Position numbers and translations under genes: made by a program. A stretch of DNA of 55,382 bases from Coprovicinus avistercoris (GTDB taxonomy: Bacteria > Actinomycetota > Coriobacteriia > Coriobacteriales > Atopobiaceae). Positions 33,843-41,700 of this stretch are shown piece by piece. Position 1 is the first letter of the stretch. The number at the start of each line of letters is the position of its first letter. The DNA lies in assembly GCA_018714895.1 (NCBI GenBank), contig DVMQ01000010.1, forward strand, positions 1 to 55,382, read 5' to 3'. Under the pieces are notes generated by a model that did no database searches, was not told the DNA's origin, and saw only the letters and a list, made by a program, of their open reading frames with translations.

Positions 33843-34484
33843 TTACCACCCTTTGCACGCCACGACGATACAAGCGGTTATACCAATGCGATGCCAATCC
33901 ACTTCCGTAAACCAGACTCCTAGAATTTGACGCAGCTCCATCTCCGAGTAGATACGTACATCGCCTTCATGGGAATGAGGCATCCAAGCGTTCATGATAG
34001 TGCGAGCTGGGGCCGGCTGCCAGGCATCGCCAATGACAAAGGTGCCGCCCGGGGCAAGCACGCGCCAAACCTGAAACGCTGCACGTTCCGGATCGGGATA
34101 ATGGTGAAATGAATCGTTGCACCACACCACATCGAAGCTCGCATCATGAAATGGCAGATGCTCTGCATCACCGAGCGAAATCTCAGAGGTATTTCCCAGG
34201 CGGGCACAAGCGACCTCGACCATGCGTGGTGACAAGTCGATGCAAGCAAGCCGCGCCCGCGGCACTTCCCCAATCACGCGCTCCGCAAGCACGCCTGTTC
34301 CACAACCGAGATCGAGCAGACGCGGATATGCAATGTCTGTGACGGCGCGCGTCACCTCTCTCACGATATACGGGTACAGTCGGCGTGCGTGTTCCCCTTT
34401 CATCCCCGTGTCATATGTTTTTGCCTGTGCGTCAAATGCCATACGCGAACGATTCTTGGAGAGTTGTGCATCCTTCTCATTCAT
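33843..34484 (-). CDS. Class I SAM-dependent methyltransferase
   Basis: A 213-residue methyltransferase of the UbiE/Methyltransf_11 type. Motif I is LLDLGCGTGVLAERV (about residues 56-70), the acidic residue after the second strand is in ACIDLSPRMVE, motif II is FDVVWCNDSFHHYPDPE, and post-motif is LAPGGTFVIGDAW. Substrate is not predictable. AAAGGA precedes the ATG. The 18-bp TATTGACCAATGTTCAAT element just upstream (around 34500-34514) is identical to one in front of the neighbouring tetR-type gene, so it is probably the target of that repressor. Confidence 0.88.
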   Translation of the reverse strand: MNEKDAQLSKNRSRMAFDAQAKTYDTGMKGEHARRLYPYIVREVTRAVTDIAYPRLLDLGCGTGVLAERVIGEVPRARLACIDLSPRMVEVACARLGNTSEISLGDAEHLPFHDASFDVVWCNDSFHHYPDPERAAFQVWRVLAPGGTFVIGDAWQPAPARTIMNAWMPHSHEGDVRIYSEMELRQILGVWFTEVDWHRIGITACIVVACKGW

Positions 34485-34499
34485 AGTGAATCCTTTCTA

Positions 34500-34514
34500 T
34501 TGACCAATGTTCAA
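34500..34514. promoter_or_regulatory. TetR-type operator, methyltransferase copy
   Basis: TTGACCAATGTTCAA, an imperfect palindrome 16 bp before the methyltransferase start. Over 18 bp it is identical to the reverse complement of the site at 35189-35203. Confidence 0.65.
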
Positions 34515-34533
34515 TATCGATTGACAAAATATA

Positions 34534-34551
34534 CCCCGACTACAATCGGGG
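34534..34551 (-). terminator. Terminator hairpin after the tetR-type gene
   Basis: Perfect 6-bp stem CCCCGA / TCGGGG with a 6-nt loop, followed on the minus strand by TATATTTTG. It lies 9 nt after the tetR-type stop codon and before the methyltransferase operator. Confidence 0.65.
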
Positions 34552-34559
34552 CGAAGTAC

Positions 34560-35150
34560 CTAATGAAGCGTTGCCTCTGATCGAAACTCAGCTAACAAGG
34601 CATGAAGATATCGGCGAGCAATCAAAAGAGTACGTTCATCTGGCATGCCTGGACCGGAAGCAATCCCAATGCACCCGTAAACCATGATACCCGCGAGCTC
34701 GTCAGCACCTTCTGCGCTCATTCTTCGCTCGGCAGCATCCTCCTCCAACGCCCGACGCAAATGTGGTCGCACTGCCTCGCACATAGCAAGCGAGAGACGG
34801 TCATGCAACGCATCGTGACCTTTCTCGTGAAAGAAATTTGCATACGTATAACCGTCGTGGTTTGCGCCCACTTCAAGCGCGCGCTCAAGTTTCTCGTCTA
34901 ATGACAAACTGTGTTCATCTAATACATCACATATACCCTTTGCGCAGCGTTGCGCGTAATCTACGATAGCTGCTGCAAACAGGCACTCTTTAGAATCAAA
35001 ATAGTGATACGCCAGTCCTGGCGCTACATGCGCCGCACGCGCCACTGCACGAACCGATACATTGTCATAACCCTCTTCGGTAAAGAGTTTCATAGCGCAG
35101 GCGAGCAGCTCGCGCCGACGCTCCTCGGGATCTTTCACGGTTCTTAGCAT
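34560..35150 (-). CDS. TetR-family transcriptional regulator
   Basis: A 196-residue repressor. The N-terminal TetR helix-turn-helix is clear: ELLACAMKLFTEEGYDNVSVRAVARAAHVAPGLAYHYFDSKECLF. The C-terminal ligand-binding domain is variable. The ATG at 35148-35150 follows AAGGAGGTG at ideal spacing, so the 23-codon longer frame is rejected. The two identical operator copies at 34500-34514 and 35189-35203 imply autorepression and repression of the methyltransferase gene. Confidence 0.92.
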   Translation of the reverse strand: MLRTVKDPEERRRELLACAMKLFTEEGYDNVSVRAVARAAHVAPGLAYHYFDSKECLFAAAIVDYAQRCAKGICDVLDEHSLSLDEKLERALEVGANHDGYTYANFFHEKGHDALHDRLSLAMCEAVRPHLRRALEEDAAERRMSAEGADELAGIMVYGCIGIASGPGMPDERTLLIARRYLHALLAEFRSEATLH

Positions 35151-35188
35151 AGGCGACACCTCCTTCACACAGAGAGGGTACCGCTTAA

Positions 35189-35203
35189 TTGAACATTGGT
35201 CAA
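35189..35203. promoter_or_regulatory. TetR-type operator, autoregulatory copy
   Basis: TTGAACATTGGTCAA, the exact reverse complement of the site before the methyltransferase gene, about 40 bp upstream of the tetR-type start. Confidence 0.65.
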
Positions 35204-35268
35204 TAAACTCGCTAGCCATTCATCTGAAAGCCCTCATAGCCCTACATGGCTACTACTGGCAGAAAGTC

Positions 35269-35820
35269 TTACACCTCGAGGTATGCGAGAAACGCATCTG
35301 CCTCATCGGCAAGCTCGGTGCGCAAATCGTTTGTAAGTGTGAGCACGTCCGTCGTGTACGCCGCACGGTCGAGCTTCATACCCACCTGCGGAGCTTTCAT
35401 GAGATCCATCTGCATGGCAGCAGCTAGATCGCTCAGCTTTGCTCGAGCTCCAGCGCCACCGGACGCACCGGCAGCGGAACTTATCGCAAGTTTCTTCTTA
35501 TTCGTCACTGCTGTAGCCCGGTCTCCGGGGACTACAGGACGACTCAGCCAGTCGAGGAGATTTTTGAGAACACCTGGATAGCTGTAGTTGTATTCAGGCG
35601 TGAAGATCCAGATACCATCCGCGGCAGCGACGACGGCGCGTACACGCTCGACAGCTGCCGGCGTCGGAAACTCAATATCCTGGTTCATGAAGGGGAGATC
35701 CCGAAAGTCAAGTACCTCGATTTCGGCGCGCCCCGCCAGAAGCTCTGCCGCAGCATCGGCGAGCTGACGGTTGAAGGAGCGCTCCCGCAAGGAGCCGACG
35801 ACAATCACGATGCGCTTCAT
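35269..35820 (-). CDS. NADPH-dependent FMN reductase family protein
   Basis: 183 residues. A flavodoxin-like fold with the N-terminal FMN phosphate loop GSLRERSFNRQL (residues about 9-20) and the signature FTPEYNYSYPGVLKNLLDWLSR (about 74-95). It likely reduces quinones, azo compounds or flavins with NAD(P)H in the cytoplasm. The ATG (35818-35820) follows GGGGAAG; the longer in-frame version has no site. The gene is divergent from the structured leader and permease gene at 36100. Confidence 0.9.
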   Translation of the reverse strand: MKRIVIVVGSLRERSFNRQLADAAAELLAGRAEIEVLDFRDLPFMNQDIEFPTPAAVERVRAVVAAADGIWIFTPEYNYSYPGVLKNLLDWLSRPVVPGDRATAVTNKKKLAISSAAGASGGAGARAKLSDLAAAMQMDLMKAPQVGMKLDRAAYTTDVLTLTNDLRTELADEADAFLAYLEV

Positions 35821-35928
35821 AACTTCCCCTATCTCACTTGGACCGGAGCACAACAAACATCCGGTGCGAACCGCCCTGAAGATATCGTACCCAAATAGCA
35901 TTTATACGCCGTACACCCATCGGCGGCA

Positions 35929-36083
35929 GGACAGCGGAATCCGGTACTGTCCGCATGCGCCACTTGACCCCTCAAACCCAACGTGATAAAAAGCTGGTCA
36001 CGCACAGAGCACCCGTCACCGGACGGGATATACGCCAGTGCCCCTGCCTTAGGTCATAGTGGCGGGGGCCCTGGCGTTTTTTT
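35929..36083 (+). promoter_or_regulatory. Structured 5' leader ending in a terminator, upstream of a permease gene
   Basis: Three hairpins are visible on the plus strand. The first is GGACAG-CGG-AAT-CCG-GTA-CTGTCC (35929-35952). The second is CCCGTC-ACCG-GACGGG (36012-36027). The third is a long stem with outer arms CGCCAG / CTGGCG (36033-36076) followed by seven T residues. The last ends only 17 nt before the start codon, so it can only act as an attenuator or riboswitch-like expression platform, or terminate a small RNA. I cannot assign a known riboswitch class. Confidence 0.55.
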
Positions 36084-36099
36084 GTAGAGAGGAAACGTC

Positions 36100-36781
36100 A
36101 TGCTTGCCCTTGTCGGAACCGTATTGGTAACCAGCTTTCTTGATAGTCTCAATCCCTCGGCCATCGCTCAAGAACTCTTGCTCCTAGCCATTGCCCCAAG
36201 AAAACACGATGTTTGGTGGTTTATCATTGGCATTGCTCTTGCCAATCTAGCTCTTGGTCTTGCTATCTATTTAGGCATTGCTGCGCTGGTTACTGAGGTT
36301 TTTTTCCTCACTGCTCATTGCTTATCCGCTTCATGTTTATGCGGTCGCAACAATTGTTGGACCTCTTCTGGTTGCTGTCTGCATCCGCCTTGTCATACAA
36401 GCGCGGTCGCGCCGAGAAGCACCTGTTCAGGATGCCCCTCGCAAACCAACAAGTCTTGGTCCTGTCTCTCTTTTTTCGATGGGTGCAGCATTTTGCGCTG
36501 TCGAGCTCACAAGCGCCCTGCCATACTTTGGCTTTATGACATTGCTTGCTTCTCAACAACCCCCAATGCTTGTAGCGGCTGCATTTCTCGCTGCATACAA
36601 TGCTGTTTACGCAGCACCTCTCATTGTTATCAAGCTTTGCTACATGAAAATGCGTAACACGACAGCCATCACCATACTCGAGCAAATTCTTGGTAAACTT
36701 GCCAGCTATGTTATCCCCGCGGTTCTTGGCGTTGTGGGCGTTGCTCTTGCCAGTTATGGCATCACAGGACTTCTGGGTTAA
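36100..36781 (+). pseudogene. GAP/LysE-like membrane permease gene, frameshifted at a T7 tract
   Basis: The first frame (from ATG 36100, GAGAGGAAA upstream) gives SFLDSLNPSAIAQELLLLAI and two helices up to residue about 67 (AALVTEV). There a run of seven T residues (36299-36305) occurs. The second frame then continues FFSSLLIAYPLHVYAVATIVG to a stop at 36779-36781 with four more helices. Joined, they make a roughly 226-residue, six-helix protein resembling GAP/Sap-type or LysE-like permeases. The rest looks unmutated and a strong terminator follows. So this may be recent inactivation, phase variation by slippage, or a sequencing error. Substrate is unknown; neighbouring DUF5714 and ArsR genes suggest a thiol or metal link. 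Confidence 0.72.
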
Positions 36782-36801
36782 TTCAGCAAATCATGTTGTG
36801 C

Positions 36802-36840
36802 GCTGCACGATACAGCTGCCGATTCTATCGTGCAGCTTTT
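36802..36840 (+). terminator. Rho-independent terminator of the permease gene
   Basis: Perfect 11-bp stem GCTGCACGATA / TATCGTGCAGC followed by TTTT. It lies 20 nt after the permease stop and just before the convergent DUF5714 gene end. Confidence 0.85.
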
Positions 36841-36846
36841 CAATTT

Positions 36847-37407
36847 TTAGCCATGATATTGGCAGGCTTCACCTATACAAACTGCGTTAGATTTTGAGAC
36901 TGCACAGGTTGGATTCTGGTTCGGTAATGTAAGGTCTACTCCAAGTGCACGTGAGAACCACGGGGTTGCTTCACGAACTGCAATGCGAGCATCACGTTTA
37001 CAGCAACGTGGAGCGCCTGCAAGCGCAATCTGTTTAAGCAGATCAGCTACCATAAGCTGCGTTTCACTCCATCCTTCGGATTTGAGAGGAGCATTATCTT
37101 GGGCAATTGCAAGTGCCATCCCACATGACACTGCTGCTCCACACATACCCCATCGCGCACACGCTGCTCCAGGCACACATGCAGATCGTGCCATTAGTTC
37201 GTCAAGCTGAGCATCAAGATTGCTGTTATAACCAGCATTCACGGCACAGGTGAGAAGCGCTGCGCCCGTCAAAAAATGATGAACTGGCCCAAAAGCAGGA
37301 CACTCTGGTGCGGCCATCAGCTCTTCAAGCATATCAGCCGGACAAGTCGTTTTACTCTGTTGGCATAACTCCTTAGCCCATGAAAACTCAGCTGCTTTCT
37401 CGCCCAT
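36847..37407 (-). CDS. DUF5714-type Cys-rich protein
   Basis: A 186-residue cytoplasmic protein rich in cysteines (14 in all). The central pattern CARWGMCGAAVSCGMALAIA together with a later CC pair (PRCCKRDARIA) matches the DUF5714 or C-GCAxxG-C-C type. The biochemical role is unknown; the conserved Cys arrangement suggests metal or Fe-S binding. AAAGGAAG precedes the ATG. It is divergent from an ArsR-family regulator with a shared AT-rich control region, so it is probably controlled by that regulator. Confidence 0.75.
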   Translation of the reverse strand: MGEKAAEFSWAKELCQQSKTTCPADMLEELMAAPECPAFGPVHHFLTGAALLTCAVNAGYNSNLDAQLDELMARSACVPGAACARWGMCGAAVSCGMALAIAQDNAPLKSEGWSETQLMVADLLKQIALAGAPRCCKRDARIAVREATPWFSRALGVDLTLPNQNPTCAVSKSNAVCIGEACQYHG

Positions 37408-37431
37408 CGCGCTTCCTTTCCACCTTCGCTA

Positions 37432-37485
37432 TATATCGATACTTATCAATATAATTATTATATCGATGTATGTAAATATATCGAG
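37432..37485. promoter_or_regulatory. ArsR control region with three TATATCGA-like motifs
   Basis: TATATCGAT (37432-37440), ATATCGAT (37460-37467) and ATATATCGAG (about 37477-37485) recur in the 116-bp divergent region between the DUF5714 and arsR genes. They are probably operator elements for the ArsR-type protein. Confidence 0.45.
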
Positions 37486-37523
37486 TAAAATTGTTCTATC
37501 GCTCATGGGCCAAGGAGGATTTC

Positions 37524-37880
37524 ATGGTTGATACGTCAAGCACCACATCTATACAAACAAAGCAACCTGTCCTTACCTCTGAATGCACATCAGACATATC
37601 TGCCGTGCTCGATATCACAGCTCTGCGAGCGCTTGCCGACGAAACACGCCTTACCATCATCTCAACTCTCGCAAGTAAGGGCGAGCTCTGCGCTTGCAAG
37701 CTCTTAGATCATTTAAACGTTAGCCAAAGCACGCTTTCTCATCACATGAAAGTGCTTATCGATGCAGGACTTATTACCCAACGCAAGGAGGGCCGCTGGT
37801 CCCATTATCAACTCAATACCGATTCTATAAGGCGACTTGGAGATTCCATTGCTGCATTAGGAGTACATCAAAATGGTTAG
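37524..37880 (+). CDS. ArsR-family transcriptional regulator
   Basis: A 118-residue winged-helix regulator. The motif ELCACKLLDHLNVSQSTLSHHMKVL contains the ELCVC-like metal or metalloid-binding box (here CAC) and the recognition helix. The wing is in RKEGRWSHYQL. The ATG at 37524 follows AAGGAGG. It is divergent from the DUF5714 gene and convergent (4-bp overlap) with an XRE gene. The ELCAC box suggests As(III) or another soft metal as the ligand; this is inference from the family. Confidence 0.9.
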   Translation: MVDTSSTTSIQTKQPVLTSECTSDISAVLDITALRALADETRLTIISTLASKGELCACKLLDHLNVSQSTLSHHMKVLIDAGLITQRKEGRWSHYQLNTDSIRRLGDSIAALGVHQNG

Positions 37881-38473
37881 TTCAGCACCTTTTCTAAGAT
37901 GCTCATAAAGCCCCAGCCACAGCAAAATCCAATTGCCGCACCAATCACAATCTTTACAGCGAGCTTTATCCACCAATTGTTGCCAGCTTTTTGATTTCTT
38001 TCGCTCAAGACATCAGGATTTTCTCCCTGCATGAAGGCTTCTATTGAACGATATGAATAGAGTTGATTATCGTTCTTAATTTTCTCTGCTATTCCCGCGC
38101 TTATCACGGCAGGAATAAAGAACAAGATCGCTGGTACTAAGATAATTGGCAAAGATACGTCCATGAGCGCAGTAACAATTGTCCACACCAGGGCTACAAC
38201 ACCTGAAACAACCATCACAATGCTAAGTTTGTTCAATTTCTTTGCTTCTGCTGACAAAACTGCGTTCATCTTTTCCACATCTCCTTTTATCAGTGCATCA
38301 ACACTTACGTCGAAGAGATTGCTCAGTAATAGCAGGCTCTGCACATCGGGATACGTTCGATCTGTTTCCCAGTTTGAGATCGTTTGACGTGATACATAAA
38401 TTGCCTCAGCAAGCTGTTCCTGAGACATACCCAAACGAACTCGATGTTCCTTGATATGCCGGCTAAGCTCCAC
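37877..38473 (-). CDS. XRE-family regulator with C-terminal membrane helices
   Basis: 198 residues from a GTG at 38471-38473 (AAGGGA 8 nt upstream; the TTG five codons earlier has no site). The N-terminal helix-turn-helix (residues about 1-62) is textbook: RLGMSQEQLAEAIYVSRQTISNWETDRTYPDVQSLLLLS. Two transmembrane helices follow (about 88-135), and a third hydrophobic segment near 175-195 contains a CC pair. Membrane-bound XRE regulators of this build are common in Gram-positives, but targets are generally unknown. It is tail-to-tail with arsR. Confidence 0.85.
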   Translation of the reverse strand: MELSRHIKEHRVRLGMSQEQLAEAIYVSRQTISNWETDRTYPDVQSLLLLSNLFDVSVDALIKGDVEKMNAVLSAEAKKLNKLSIVMVVSGVVALVWTIVTALMDVSLPIILVPAILFFIPAVISAGIAEKIKNDNQLYSYRSIEAFMQGENPDVLSERNQKAGNNWWIKLAVKIVIGAAIGFCCGWGFMSILEKVLN

Positions 38474-38688
38474 GTGCAATCCCTTCAAATTGGAAATGTG
38501 TCAGAAGTGAGCTCACTCTACCATCCAAAAGCTTTGACATCGGGTATCCAGGCGCAATTTTGGTTTGTCAAAAGTATTTTGCAAGGCGCTTTACCTCGTG
38601 TTTTATAGAATTGGCAACGATTATCTCACGACGATATCTCGTGCTTTAACAGTGGTAGTCAGGTTTCTGATGGCATCTTTTACTATTG

Positions 38689-38694
38689 TTGACA
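38689..38694 (+). promoter_or_regulatory. Consensus -35 box upstream of the VaFE surface protein
   Basis: A perfect TTGACA lies 76 bp before the start codon in an otherwise gene-free 296-bp region (38474-38769). The matching -10 is poor (TGTTAG, 17 bp on), so the promoter call is tentative. Confidence 0.3.
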
Positions 38695-38769
38695 GCCCTC
38701 ATACAGACTGCTGTTAGGCGACCTTTGTAGGCTCTATCTCCCGATACATGGCGATTGCGGGAGGTAGGT

Positions 38770-41700
38770 ATGAACAGTGAGACACAAGGTTACATGCCAG
38801 CTAGGCGTACGTTTACTCATGCCCCTCGAAAGGGGAGGCGCCGCGCGCGCATTCTTGGTGGGGATAAGCTCTTTGGCGGTATACCGGTCGGGCCAGGACA
38901 TGCAGGCAGACAACTACGTCCTCTTCTAGGGTTGCTTTCTGTCTTATTGGTATGTGTAGGTGTGACGCCCTTGTTGTTTCTAAACTCGTGCAACCACAAC
39001 AATAAGGAGAACCAGGCTACTTATCCTCACATTAAAAATTACCTTTTGGAAAACCTCGATCCCTCACTTGTGGGGCAACAAGTAAGTGAAAATAATCCCC
39101 AAGCTCGCATACCCAATGGCATTCAAGTGCTGGCAAATGCTGGCTCACTTACCAATAGTGAGGATATCCGCGACACGGGACAACTCATTTATGTGCGGTA
39201 TACCTTGGCAGATCAGAGGGAGGTGCGTCAAGACGAGACGCTTGATTCTGTTTGGGAAGACCCAGAACATGCAGCGCAAACAGTCTGGTCTCAATCGGAA
39301 ACTGTCACAAATGTTTATGACGTCGGCCTCAGCGATTACTACGTTGCACTTATAGATAACACCAAGCTAAATAATGCAGGAGAAGTTTTAGATGCAGCTT
39401 TTGCAGAACACAACACCCATGGAGAAGCTCTAGAAGGAATTATCTTTGATAAAGATACCGGTATTGCCTACATCCCTCACGCGCTCTATACCGCAGACAA
39501 CTCTTCTGAGGACTTTCATCCAATATCTGCTCAGCTACTTCTCTCATATGATTTTGATGCCGATAGAACAACCGTTATCGATGTAACGTACGACAACAAA
39601 CGAACTGACCTTTCTGCAGTAGCTGAACGAATGCCTGTATCTGCAGACGGTCTTGATGTTACCTATGCCGTTCCGGTAGTTGTTGAGCAAGATGCCAACA
39701 AAATAACGCTTTCTAACCTTGCAGTGTATCTCGGAGACTCCGAACGACCTTTAGCATTACAAGAAGGGATAAATGCCAAGTATGACAACACCACGGGTGA
39801 ATTAGAGCTGCTTGGAAGCGCTCTTACCGTATCTTCTATTCGCATAGAGATACTTCCCGATGATTTTTCCGACACCGTAATTGATGCAATAAGCTCTTCC
39901 ACTATTGCATATGCTGCCGAATCGAGTTCTTTGGGTATGTGGCCTTATGGCAAACTCAACAACCTTGATATTTCAAAACTGCAAGAGGGTATGGCAGTTT
40001 CCTATAAGGCTCCGGTTAAATACGACTACAACCATAATCACTTTGCAGATATCCCTTGGGCGGGGCAAATGTTCTGGAAAACAGTCCCGTATGTCTATAC
40101 AAGTTTTGAGAATGGCTCGGATGATTATTCTGTTGGTAGCTCTAACTGGGTTTTTCAGCAGATAAAGAATGGAACGAGCTGGGAAAACCTCAAGGACCAT
40201 ATTTCCTCAACGCCTGTTTCAGCCTCTCCTGGTGATATCAACTTCATGTTTGCTTTACCTGGGGACAATTCAGTCGGCACTGATCTCGGAGGATTGGACT
40301 GGTCAGGTCTTATTTCTCCAATTCAAGGTTTTCAGGATAATCCAAAGTACGATACATGGATCAATACGGTTGCCTTTTGTTCGCATATCACTCAGCCCGA
40401 TAATCACCTCACTATTGACGAAGCGTATAACGATTCATTTGGCACCGTCACAATGCGTGTTCTCAAAATAGAACCTCGCGGCAATAATCCGTATGTCATC
40501 ATTGGTTTTTGTTCGCCGCAAGTAAGTACTCAGTCAGGTATAGCGGTCATTAAATTTGGCATTCAGTCGCAGGGAACCTTGTCTCTCTCAAAAGAGAGTG
40601 CTGAGATTTCCATTACACAATCGAACCCGCTCTATTCTCTTGGCGGAGCAGAATACGGAGTATATTCTGACAGTGCCTGCACAGCAAAAGTGGGGGCTAT
40701 TGTCACTGACGAAGCCGGATCAGGAAAACTGGAAGGTCTCACCGCAGGAACATACTATATACGCGAAGACAAAGCTCCTGCTGGCTTTTATCCTGATGAC
40801 ACCGTAAAAGAAGTACAAATCACAGCTGGTAATACAACAGAAGAAACCATACATGAACAGCCCGGATACGATATTGCCTGGAATCTCATTCAGAAACTCG
40901 ATTCTCAGTTGGGTGCAACTGCCCAAGGGTCCGCCACATTAGCAGGAGCGCAGTTTAAGATTTCTCACTACGGAACATCTAACGGCGATATTAGTGGAAC
41001 ACCTCTAAGGACATGGATCTTAGAATCAGATAATCAAGGGCGCGTTTCTTTCGATACTGCTACGTTTGTAGACGGTGAACCTTATCAAACCACCTCAGGT
41101 CAAACTGCGCTTCCTCTTGGAACCTACGCAATACAAGAGATTAAACCACCAGAAGGCTATCTCCTTACTGATACTTCAACGCACGTGGCAATCCTAGAAT
41201 CAAATGAGTCAAATACTGGAGTTCAGTGGAAGAATTTAAACGATTGGTTCATGGAAGCAAGTGATTCTTCCATGCAGGGCAGGGGTATTTCTGACGAGGT
41301 TCAGCGGGGATCAGTCAAGCTAACCAAGGTTGATAAAGAAACTGGTAAATCTGCACCACTTGGTGCTGCAACGCTTGAGGGAACGACTTTTACTATCATC
41401 TATGAAGGCTCTTCTCCCATTGTTGTTGAAGGTAAAACGCTCTTTCAAAATGACCTCGTTATGACTATAGCCACAGAGCCGGTATCAACAGATGAGGGTG
41501 TTATTTATCAAGCTCAAACAGCTGAGAATGTTCTACCGGTTGGTAACTACCGGATAGAAGAGCAGTCGAGTGGCGAAGGGTATGCTCTTGGACATTACGA
41601 AACATCATTTGAAATCACGCCAAACAATACAGAAGTGGAACTCATACCTGCAGAAAATCCAGTTATTCGCGGAGGCTTACAGTTCAACAAAGTTGACGGC

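Noticed and set aside
35929..36076. Cobalamin riboswitch
   Set aside because: The segment GGAATCCGGTACTGTCC looks slightly like the B12-box region, but it is simply a nested hairpin. The other conserved cobalamin elements are not present in order.
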